Assembly: GCA_016935315.1 (NCBI GenBank)
Contig: JAFGRD010000111.1
Coordinates: 1-64,000, forward strand
Reading direction: 5' to 3'
DNA from: Pirellulales bacterium
GTDB lineage: Bacteria > Planctomycetota > Planctomycetia > Pirellulales > Thermoguttaceae
DNA: 64,000 nucleotides
Shown: piece by piece, positions 1-8,100 of the stretch
How positions within the stretch are numbered: the first letter of the stretch is position 1
Layout: every line of letters begins with the position of its first letter
Position numbers and translations under genes: made by a program
The notes under the pieces: model-generated
Seen by the model: the letters and a program-made list of their open reading frames with translations, nothing else
The model's database searches: none
What the model was told of the DNA's origin: nothing

Positions 1-2
1 CG

Positions 3-167
3 TCATCCCAACTCCTCCCAGGGTTGAATCGCAAACAACCCCAGGATAACCCCCGCGTCAAGAATGCGCTTCGCCGGACGGTTACGTTCAAACAGGGTTC
101 CTGCGCCCCCGGTTGAAGCTGCACTGGACACTCGTTTCTTCTTGGGCTGATTGGCACTCATTGCCAT
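3..167 (-). CDS. small hypothetical protein, 54 aa
   Basis: I do not recognise this product. The frame starts at an ATG preceded by a purine-rich AGGGGA only a few bases upstream. It encodes a basic, Lys/Arg-rich N-terminus (QPKKKRV near residue 7) and a short hydrophobic stretch (VILGLFAI) near the C-terminus. Its TGA overlaps an ATG in the arrangement ATGA at positions 6-3, so a second leftward gene may begin there and run off the window. That coupled overlap and the codon composition are the only support. It could still be a chance frame next to the insertion sequence. Confidence 0.35.
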   Translation of the reverse strand: MAMSANQPKKKRVSSAASTGGAGTLFERNRPAKRILDAGVILGLFAIQPWEELG

Positions 168-337
168 GTCCCCTGTAGTTATGTGTGACTGTCCTCCGAA
201 CTCCCGTCAGAGGTTCTCACCGTGTGAACAACCGTTCGATGACACTGACGGTAATCTGTCGGTTACCGCAATGCGAGTCGATAGAACCGATGCCAGTATA
301 CCGCGATTCTACGACGCCGTGATTGTGCTTCAGATCT

Positions 338-1666
338 TCTGTAAACGACAGCGTTGCTAGCTGATGGCTACTAGCGCTGTGGCGTGGAACTCGGGTTGAA
401 AGAGGCGGGCCAAACTTGGTTTCCTTTGTCGGTTGTTTACTCGATCGAGCAAGGAGACCCACGAATGACCCATCCCCCACAGTTTACTGGATGCCGCGAA
501 GCGATCCAACTGCTCGCTGAGCACGGATTCGACGGCCTGGCCGCAGCGTTGGAACTGCTGCTGAACGAGGTGATGAGGCTGGAGCGTAGCGAGGTGCTGC
601 AGGCGGCCCCTTACGAGCGAACCGATCGGCGTCAGGGATACGCCAACGGGTTCAAAGGCAAGACCGTGCACAGTCGCGTCGGCGATTTGCACCTGAAGGT
701 CCCCCAGACACGCGACGTCGACTTCTATCCTCAGGCACTCGAGCGCGGCGTGCGCAGCGAACGGGCCCTGACCGCCGCGTTGGCCGAGATGTACGTCTGC
801 GGCGTCTCGACTCGCAAGGTCTCGCGGATCGTCGAGGAGTTGTGCGGCCACCAGGTGTCGAGTTCCACGGTGAGCCGACTGACGGCACAGCTCGATGAGG
901 AGCTGGAGCGTTGGCGTCAGCGGCCGCTAGGCGAGATCCCGTACCTGATATTCGACGCCCGCTACGAGCACGTTCGTCATCAGGGGACGGTGGTCGACGT
1001 GGCGCTCATCGGCATCACGCCGGAAGGCCATCGCACGGTGCTGGGCGTGAGCGTTTCCGACAGCGAGGCCGAAGTCCATTGGCGAGAGTTCTTCAAGGGG
1101 CTTTTGGCACGGGGTCTGCATGGCTTCCGCTACATCGTCAGCGACGACCATGCGGGACTGGAAAAGGCACGGACCGCCTGTTTCGCGGGCGTGCCCTGGC
1201 AGCGTTGCCAGTTCCACCTGATGAAGAACGCGATGGCCTACCTGCCCAACGAAGCCATGCAGGACGAAGTGACCGCGGAGTTGCGCAACATCTTCGATGC
1301 GCCGGACCGCGCCGAAGCCGACCGCCGCCTGGCCAGCGCCGTCCGCAAGTACGCCGAGACCGCCCCCAAGCTGGCCGACTGGATGGAGCGCAACGTCCCC
1401 GAGTCGTTGACGGTCTTCTGTTTGCCGGCTCGTCATCGCGTCCGCATGCGAACGAGCAACATGCTGGAACGTCTCAACCGTGAAATCAAACGCCGCACCC
1501 GCGTGGTGAGCATCTTCCCCAACGACGCCGCCCTGCTACGCCTGGCCAGCGCCGTGCTGATGGAAGTCGACGAAGACTGGATGTCCGGACGAAAGTACCT
1601 TACCATGGAAACCAACTGAGCACCCAGGAAACCAAGTCCCCCAAAGACAATCCGGGGTTTTACAGA
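338..1666 (+). mobile_element. IS256-family insertion sequence (ends approximate)
   Basis: The element is defined by its intact IS256-type transposase. Flanking the gene are inverted copies of the 12-mer acttggtttcct, at 414-425 and, as aggaaaccaagt, at 1626-1637. Farther out, tctgtaaa at 338-345 faces tttacaga at 1659-1666, which resembles the GTAAA-type ends of this family. The region between the outer 8-mers and inner 12-mers matches poorly. I see no 8-9 bp target duplication outside the outer pair (tcagatct against cgaagtga), so the exact ends are uncertain and one flank may be rearranged. Confidence 0.5.
465..1619 (+). CDS. IS256-family transposase (mutator-like DDE)
   Basis: This is a 384-aa transposase that cuts and joins DNA through an RNase H-like DDE core. 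The ATG at 465 follows AAGGAG at 451-456; an upstream in-frame ATG at 384 lacks such a site. Family marks include the first acidic segment YLIFDARYEHVR, the second SDDHAGL, the CQFHLMKNA motif between them, and the C-terminal TSNMLERLNREIKRRTR block that holds the catalytic Glu. Length and C-terminus look complete with no frameshift, so the copy may be active. It is the only full transposase in the window. Confidence 0.95.
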   Translation: MTHPPQFTGCREAIQLLAEHGFDGLAAALELLLNEVMRLERSEVLQAAPYERTDRRQGYANGFKGKTVHSRVGDLHLKVPQTRDVDFYPQALERGVRSERALTAALAEMYVCGVSTRKVSRIVEELCGHQVSSSTVSRLTAQLDEELERWRQRPLGEIPYLIFDARYEHVRHQGTVVDVALIGITPEGHRTVLGVSVSDSEAEVHWREFFKGLLARGLHGFRYIVSDDHAGLEKARTACFAGVPWQRCQFHLMKNAMAYLPNEAMQDEVTAELRNIFDAPDRAEADRRLASAVRKYAETAPKLADWMERNVPESLTVFCLPARHRVRMRTSNMLERLNREIKRRTRVVSIFPNDAALLRLASAVLMEVDEDWMSGRKYLTMETN

Positions 1667-1713
1667 CGAAGTGAAGCACTACCGACGCCGTCGCCCCCTG
1701 AACACAACGAAAC

Positions 1714-1750
1714 GCACTCTGCTGACTCAGCGGTCGCGTCAGCAGAGTGC
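1714..1750. repeat. 13-bp perfect inverted repeat (hairpin)
   Basis: gcactctgctgac (1714-1726) and gtcagcagagtgc (1738-1750) pair perfectly around an 11-nt loop. It lies about 50 bp past the likely right end of the insertion sequence. No T-run follows on either strand, so an intrinsic terminator is doubtful. It could be an element remnant or a recombination/REP-type hairpin. Confidence 0.5.
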
Positions 1751-1850
1751 TATTCCCAGTGAAGCTATAGCGCAGGTGAGGCGTTCCAACAAGAGACGGC
1801 GTTTCAGAAAGAGATGCTTCAGCCGAGAAGCAGCGAACTGAAGACCCGGC

Positions 1851-2033
1851 TCACTGGGCGATCCGCAGATCGCCGGCAACCGGGAACTCAATGGGGCCCT
1901 CGTAATCGTCCGGCAATGCAGCAAGGGAGCGGTGGATCTTCTCGGCCGAGCCGAGTCCGACTTCGGCAGCGAACTCTGCGACACGCCAGACAGATCGCAG
2001 CAGTGCCCGATCGTGAGAGAACAGAAATCGACT
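1851..2033 (-). pseudogene. C-terminal gene remnant, unrecognised
   Basis: A 60-codon leftward open frame reads like real protein (for example HDRALLRSVWRVAEF, then EGPIEFPVAGDLRIAQ and a TGA) with the codon usage of its neighbours. However, a TGA sits immediately upstream of the first codon and there is no usable start codon with a ribosome site. I read it as the surviving 3' part of a gene, perhaps broken when the nearby insertion sequence arrived. The rest of the 1667-2174 interval shows no gene apart from the hairpin at 1714-1750. A chance frame in GC-rich DNA is the alternative. Confidence 0.3.
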
Positions 2034-2174
2034 TCACAGACTGAAAGGACGGCCAACAACCACATTCAGCATATTGTCACTGGCGCGCCAAATGCTGATG
2101 TGACACGTTCGCCATTCGGCAACTGGTCGCTGAGGACCCGATAAGCAGTGGCAGAGGTGTTCGCCGGCCAGTGG

Positions 2175-2870
2175 CTAGCGCAGGAGCTCTCGGCCCCAGT
2201 CGTCGTGGATCGTGCCGCTGGGGGCGTCGCCGGGCGGGTCGGGCGGGGCGGTGGCCTCGCGGCGAATTCGCCGGGCCCGCTTGCGGAGATAAAGGCCCAA
2301 GAACCACGGCGTGGACATGATCAGCCAAAGCACCATCAGCATGAGCACGTGCGGCCGGCCCGGCTCGTTCTGGATGACCAGCGACGCGCAGAGGATCGCG
2401 AACATCAGCGACCAGAGGCCGCCCGGCAACGCCAGCAGCAGGCCGAAAAGCGACAACACCCGACCGCGCCGCAAGCGGGCGTGCCGCTGTTGCGCTTCGG
2501 CCATCTCGGCCGCCCGGGCTTCGGCCGCCTGTCGGGCAGCCGTCGCCTCCTCCTCGCTGAAGCGGTGGCGGCAATAGCGGCAGATGCGGGCTTCGAGCTT
2601 GATCAGCTCGGCACACTCGGGACAGGTTTTCGTGCCGGCCTGGTAGTGCGACATGGACGCGTGGTTGTCGCCCTCGAAGCCTTCCTGGCCGCAGAGATTG
2701 CACCGCGTCACGCCCGCCCCCCGGCCCAGCGGAAGCACCGGCACGAAGAAGAGCGTGAACCAGTCGCGGCGGCGCTCGAGCGAGTGGAAGGTCTCCTTGC
2801 CACAGGTCGGGCACGAGCGGAGGTCTTGTCCGCACTGTCGCGTGGAGGTGACAAAGCCGCAAATGTTCAT
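2175..2870 (-). CDS. double zinc-ribbon membrane protein
   Basis: A 231-aa protein with three Cys pairs. CPTCG near residue 24 and CNLCG near residue 58 look like one split zinc ribbon. CPECAELIKLEARICRYCRHRF (about residues 83-104) matches the UPF0547/zinc-ribbon pattern found at the ends of many membrane proteins. A short charged Ala/Glu/Arg helix follows, then two hydrophobic segments (about residues 118-152 and 160-190) predicted to span the membrane, and a basic cytoplasmic tail. The ATG at 2870 (MNICGFV) is preferred over the upstream GTG at 2984, because the extra N-terminus is low-complexity; neither start has a strong ribosome site. No specific function can be assigned. Confidence 0.8.
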   Translation of the reverse strand: MNICGFVTSTRQCGQDLRSCPTCGKETFHSLERRRDWFTLFFVPVLPLGRGAGVTRCNLCGQEGFEGDNHASMSHYQAGTKTCPECAELIKLEARICRYCRHRFSEEEATAARQAAEARAAEMAEAQQRHARLRRGRVLSLFGLLLALPGGLWSLMFAILCASLVIQNEPGRPHVLMLMVLWLIMSTPWFLGLYLRKRARRIRREATAPPDPPGDAPSGTIHDDWGRELLR

Positions 2871-3122
2871 GGGGTCTGACAACCGCTGATCCACGGGCCC
2901 GAAACACGGGCGGTCCGCCGCGGCGCCGCCACCGACTCCGATCCCGCACTGGTCAGGATACCAGAACCGGCTGCCTGATTCCACGCGGATCGAGCCGGCC
3001 CACCTGCCCGGGACCTCTTGCAGGAAAGACGGCCGTTTGGAAGACTATGGACTGTCGCACGGCGAATCCGAGCGCGCAGGCGTCGAGAGGAGCCGACCCC
3101 AAACCCCTCTACGTCGTCCGGT

Positions 3123-3140
3123 CTCCCCGCGAGCGGGGAG
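3123..3140. repeat. REP-like palindrome ctccccgc-ga-gcggggag
   Basis: An 8-bp perfect stem with a 2-nt centre lies in the otherwise featureless interval 2871-3175. Short palindromes of this type are commonly dispersed in planctomycete intergenic DNA. It lies just upstream of the methyltransferase and has no T-run. Confidence 0.4.
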
Positions 3141-3175
3141 AGCGTTGGGTAATTCGTCTTGTTGGGAGAGATGTC

Positions 3176-4186
3176 TTGAAGAGCCAAACACCCGACCGGC
3201 AGCAGATCCTCGACATGGCCGCCGGCTTCCAAGAGGCCTGTGTGATTGGAGCGGCCGCCGAGCTGGACCTGTTTTCGATCCTGGGCGGCGGGTCGCTCTC
3301 GGCCGGCGAGCTGGCCGACCGGCTGGGGGCCGACGCCCGGGCAACGGCCATGCTGTTGGACGCCGTGGCCGCGTTGCGGTTGCTGGAGAAACGGCAGGGG
3401 CAATACCGCGTGCCGGCCGACCTGCTGCCGCTTCTGACGGAGGCCAGCCCGCAAAGCATCCTGCCGATGTTGTGGCACCGGATCAACATCCTGCGGGGCT
3501 GGTCGCAACTGGCTCGGGTGGTCAAGACCGGGGCTCCCGGCCCGCGTCCGGCGAGCATCCGGGGGGCCGAGGCCGACCGCCAGGCCTTCATCGGGGCAAT
3601 GCACACGGTGTCCGGACCGGGAGCCGATGAGCTGGTCGCGCGGCTGGGCCCGCCGCGGTTTGCGCACTTGCTGGACGTGGGCGGGGCGTCGGGTACGTGG
3701 ACGCTGGCGTTTCTGCGGGCGGTGGCCGGCGCCCGGGCGACCATCTTCGACTTGCCCGACGCGATCGACCAGGCACGGGACCGCATTGCCGGCGGCGAGC
3801 AGGCCGACCGGATCGCGCTGGTGGTCGGCGACTTCTACGCCGACGCCTTGCCCGACGGGGCCGATTTCGCCTGGGTCAGCGCCATCGTCCATCAACACTC
3901 GCGGCAGCACAATCGGGAGCTGTTCGCCAAGGTCCACGCGGCGCTGCAGCCGGGCGGACGGATCGCGATTCGCGACGCGGTGATGGCCCCATCGCGCACG
4001 GCGCCGGTGTTCGGGGCGATGTTCGCGATCAACATGCTGACCAACACGGACAGCGGCGGCACGTTCACTTTCGACGAGTTGGCCGAGGATCTTCGTGCCG
4101 CCGGGTTCGTCGAGCCGGTCCTGCCGATCGAGGACGAGGCCATGAACTCGGTCGTGATGGCCACGAAGCCGGCGGAGAGTCATTGA
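3176..4186 (+). CDS. SAM-dependent methyltransferase (O-methyltransferase type)
   Basis: A 336-aa class I methyltransferase with the two-domain build of acetylserotonin/hydroxyneurosporene O-methyltransferases. The N-terminal winged-helix dimerisation domain (about 1-95) reads QEACVIGAAAELDLFSIL and LADRLGADARATAMLLDAVAAL. The C-terminal Rossmann domain carries the SAM-binding motif LLDVGGASGTW near residue 165 and ends GFVEPVLPIEDEAMNSVV. I chose the TTG at 3176 because GGGAGAG sits five bases upstream; an in-frame ATG at 3215 would drop 13 residues. It is followed closely by a TIM-barrel epimerase gene. The substrate is not evident; no carotenoid or polyketide genes are nearby. Confidence 0.85.
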   Translation: MKSQTPDRQQILDMAAGFQEACVIGAAAELDLFSILGGGSLSAGELADRLGADARATAMLLDAVAALRLLEKRQGQYRVPADLLPLLTEASPQSILPMLWHRINILRGWSQLARVVKTGAPGPRPASIRGAEADRQAFIGAMHTVSGPGADELVARLGPPRFAHLLDVGGASGTWTLAFLRAVAGARATIFDLPDAIDQARDRIAGGEQADRIALVVGDFYADALPDGADFAWVSAIVHQHSRQHNRELFAKVHAALQPGGRIAIRDAVMAPSRTAPVFGAMFAINMLTNTDSGGTFTFDELAEDLRAAGFVEPVLPIEDEAMNSVVMATKPAESH

Positions 4187-4203
4187 CGTCGGCACGGGGA
4201 AGC

Positions 4204-5124
4204 ATGAAGGCCCACCCACGCGAGGATGCCATGAACGCTCACGACGATATCCGCATCGGCACGCTGGTCCAGGCGGAACACGGTGCGGCCGAGTACATCC
4301 GGCAGATCATCCCGCACGGGTTCGAGAGCTTCGAGTTGACGTTTCTGCGCCACGTGGGCGAAACGGACCTGGCGGCCTTGGCGGCGGAGGTCCGCGGCGT
4401 GCTGGAGGCCTCGGGCGATATGGCCGCCATCAGCGCGCTGGGCATCTACGGCAACCCGCTGACCGACGAGCAGACGGCCGGCGATTGGGCCCGGCTGATC
4501 GACGTGGCCGGGTCGTTCGGCTGCACGCTGGTGTGCGGCTTCACCGGGCGGGTGCCCGACCGGCCCGTGCCCGAGTCGCTGCCGCGGTTCAAGGAAGTGT
4601 TCCGGCCGCTGGCGCGGCGGGCGGAGGACCGGGGCGTGCGGCTGGCGTTTGAGAACTGCGACATGCACGGCACCTGGGAATCGGGCGACTGGAACATCGC
4701 CCACTGTCCGGCCGCGTGGGAGATGATCTTCCACGAAGTGCCGAGCGACGCATTGGGGCTGGAGTGGGAGCCGTGCCACCAGATGGTCAGCCTGATCGAG
4801 CCGCTGCCGCAGCTCCGCCGTTGGATCGACAAGGTGTTTCACGTGCACGGCAAGGACGCTACGGTGCTCTGGGACGTGATCCGCGGCCGGGGCATCCGCG
4901 GCGGCGAGCCGTACGTGTTTCACCGCACCCCGGGCTTCGGCGACACGAACTGGACCGACGTGATCAGCGTCTTGCGGCAAGGCGGCTACCGCGGCTCGAT
5001 CGACATCGAGGGCTGGCACGACCCGGTCTATCGCGGCGAGCTGGAGATGACCGGCCAGGTCCGGGCACTTCAGTATCTGAAGCAATGTCGCGGCGGCCCG
5101 TTCGTGGCGAATCCGACGGTGTAG
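4204..5124 (+). CDS. sugar phosphate isomerase/epimerase (AP endonuclease 2 fold)
   Basis: A 306-aa TIM-barrel protein of the xylose-isomerase-like superfamily, which covers sugar and inosose epimerases and isomerases using a divalent metal. Recognisable elements are IIPHGFESFELTF (strand 1), FENCDMHGTWESGDWNIAHC (metal-binding Glu), LGLEWEPCHQM, VFHVHGKD (metal-site His) and IDIEGWHDPVY near the C-terminus. The ATG at 4204 follows GGGGAAG; a second ATG at 4231 also has a GAGGA site and may be the true start. The gene starts 17 bp after the methyltransferase, so the two are probably co-transcribed. The substrate is unknown. Confidence 0.85.
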   Translation: MKAHPREDAMNAHDDIRIGTLVQAEHGAAEYIRQIIPHGFESFELTFLRHVGETDLAALAAEVRGVLEASGDMAAISALGIYGNPLTDEQTAGDWARLIDVAGSFGCTLVCGFTGRVPDRPVPESLPRFKEVFRPLARRAEDRGVRLAFENCDMHGTWESGDWNIAHCPAAWEMIFHEVPSDALGLEWEPCHQMVSLIEPLPQLRRWIDKVFHVHGKDATVLWDVIRGRGIRGGEPYVFHRTPGFGDTNWTDVISVLRQGGYRGSIDIEGWHDPVYRGELEMTGQVRALQYLKQCRGGPFVANPTV

Positions 5125-5172
5125 CAGACGGTGTAGCAGCGGGGCGATATTTCGGCCCTTCGGACCGTTGGC

Positions 5173-8100
5173 TCATGGCTCCGTTGGCGGCGGCGGCCCC
5201 TTGTCGAATTCGGCGGCCACCTCGGCCGGTTTGAGGGCCCGGCGATGGATCGTCGCGCCGCCGATCCGTCCGCTGACCTGATACTGCGGCGACTGGCTGG
5301 AGTATTGTCCGACGACCAGCGGCCCGGGCCAGGGGGCGGGGTTCGGCTGGGCGTCGACCTCGGCCACCGGCTTGCCGTCCTGGTAGAGGCACGCCCGTCT
5401 GCCGTTGAAGGTGCCGACCAGATGGACCCAGCGTCCCACGGCGGGGCTGCCGCCGTCGCAACTGACGCCGCCGAGATGCCACCGCCAACCGCCGGCGAAA
5501 CGTTGCAGGAACCAGCCGGTCTGGTTGAAGGCCCCGCAACTGAGAATCACCGGCATGGTGCTTTCCCTGTCGATCCGCACCCAACAGGCGACCGAGATCG
5601 CCCGGCCGAGGTCGTACTCCGGCAGATGCTCGAAGGTGGCGAACCCGGCAGCACCGAGCTGGAGCGCGCCGCCGGCGACGGCGGCCCCGGCGTGCAGTCG
5701 TCCGGCAGCACTGCGGCCTTCGCGCAGCTCGGCCGCCGGCGGCTGCTGGAAACGGGCCACGAAGACCGGCTCGCGGATCTCGGGCAAGGCGGCCGCCTCG
5801 ACGGTCTCGGACAGCGGGCCGCGCCGGCCGCGGCGGTCCACCGCCCCAACCGCATAGGAGTACGTCGTGCCGGGCTGCGCATCCGGATCGGCATAGTGCA
5901 AAGACCTCAATGGCTCGGCGTTGAGCCGGACTTGCTCGACGTCGCCGGGACCGTGGCGGAAGACGTCGTAGCGGAGGCCGGCCGCCTCGACGCCGTCCCA
6001 GGTCAGGGCGACTTCGCCGGAGAGCGGTCGCGCGTCGAGGTTCAGCGGCGCCGCCGGCGGCGGCATCGTGGGCACTTCCAGCGGCGCAAACACCGGCCGG
6101 CTGCGCCGCGTGCCCGAGGTGACCACCAGGGCATAGTGCTGGGTGCCCTCGGGCGCCAGCGGGTCGACGAACCGCCCCGCCGTGGTCAGGCCGATTCGCG
6201 TTGCGTCACCGGGTGTGAAGTCGGGCTGCGCGGCGCGGTGCAGCTCGAATTGCAGACCGATCACTTCGGCCGTCCGCTGCCACCGCAGCTCCACGGCGCC
6301 GTCGGGACGCACCGCGGCGGCGAGCTTGGGCGGGGAGTCGGGCACGGGCATGGGAACCTGTAGCCGACACTCGCCCGGCACCACCTCCGCACCCGGCATG
6401 TCCACCCGGGGCCTGGCCAGGGCCTCGCCCCGGGCCTGGCGAATGATCGCCAGCATCTGCTGGTAGTGGGGGTCGTCGGTGGAGGCGAAGACGACGTGCT
6501 CTTCGCCGCCGGCGTCCCACGGCGGCTGCCGGCTTTCGTAGAGCACGTCGGGCGGTTGCACGCTCTGATCGACCAGCGGATAGCCGCTCCGCGCCTTGCG
6601 CTTGCGGCAGAAGCCCACTCCCAGGCCGCCGTCGCTCTTGGCCATGGGCGCCCGCAGAATCCGGCTGAACTCGGGCGTTTGCAGATTGACCCAGTCGTTG
6701 CCGATGTGGCCGGCGGCGTGACACTCGGTGCAGCCGGCCGCCTGCATGGCCACGGCCAACGGGCCGCGGGTGGCCAGGATGGCGTCGCAGGTGGCGTGCG
6801 GCGTGTAGTCCCAAGTGCCGTAGTAATTGCTGTTGGTGTCCATCCAGGCCAGGACCAGGTCGCGCTCGTGGCGGGCCATTTCCGGGTGGCGCTGGATAAG
6901 AACCTCGGCCAGCGGGGCCGCCCCGGAACCGATTCCCCGGGGCTGCAGCAGCTCCGACGTGTGGACGCTGGCGTTGTTGCAGTTGAGGAACCCGACCAGG
7001 CGATGCTTGATCAGCGTCTCGTAGCCGATGTTAAAGGCCCAGGTCCACCCGCCCGAATAATCGAGCCCCTTGCCGATGCCTTCCTTGCCGCCGTGACAGC
7101 GGACGCAGTACTTGTCGAGCACCGGCTGGACGTGGGTGGGGTAATCGATGTATCCGCTGCCCCACGATTCCGGCTCGGGCCGGGCGGGGCGTTGGAGCAT
7201 GGCCAGCGGCAGAGCCCCCGGCCGCAGCGGGGCGGCCAGCTTGTTTTCGTGGCAACCGATGCAGGAGCGGGTGGCGCCGGCGGCGGCCTGGACAAACGTC
7301 CGCATCCGCTGGATCTCGCGGCCCTCGGCATCCAGGGCCTCGAAATACACGGCCCGGCCCGGCGGCACCTCGAAATAGGCCGAGCCGTCTTCGTGGACGG
7401 GCACGGTGCCGAGGAAGTTCTTGACGATATAGGCCCCTTGCCAACTGATGAGGAAGGCCTGGTTCCACCAGCGGCCTCCCGGCGGAATGCCACTGGTGCG
7501 AGCCGTTTCCTCGACCACCCGCAGCCGCTTGATCGTGCCGCGCTCGACTCCTTCCAGCCCCTGGTAAACATCGACCACCAGGAACGCGCCCGGCTGGTTC
7601 TCCGTGGTCCGCGGGCTGACCACGGCCGGCTTGGCGCGGGGACGGACCAGCATGGGGGCGAAGCATGAGATCCGCGGATCGGCCCAGAGTAGCTCGCGGT
7701 GTCCGAAGCGATCGGCCAGCTCGATGATCCCGTGGTCGGCGATGGCGTTGTTGCTCAGAAGCACATCGTCTTCGGAAAGCGGCCAGGGGTCGCATGGCCC
7801 GACCTGGAGCCCCTGGTCCATGCGGACGGGATACTCCGGCGTGAAATTGACGACCGGATCGAGGTTGTTCTTTCCCTGCCGCGCGTCGATCGTGGCGATC
7901 GCCCCGACGGCCTGGCCGTTGTGGGGCGTGAGCGAGGCCACCACGCGAGCGGAGCCCGGCACCGGCCGGGCATCGAGCAGGGCCGTCGGCCGCGCCAGGT
8001 TGTTGGCGAACAGCGCTTCTTCCATCCGCCCGTCGGGCGAGATGGTCCAGAGGCTCTGCATGTAGAGGGCCGTCTTGTCGACGTATTCCCAGCGGCCATA

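Noticed and set aside
1739-2065. Minus-strand 108-codon frame with an ATG
   Set aside because: It is Ser/Arg-rich, lacks a ribosome site, and overlaps the better protein-like frame at 1851-2033.
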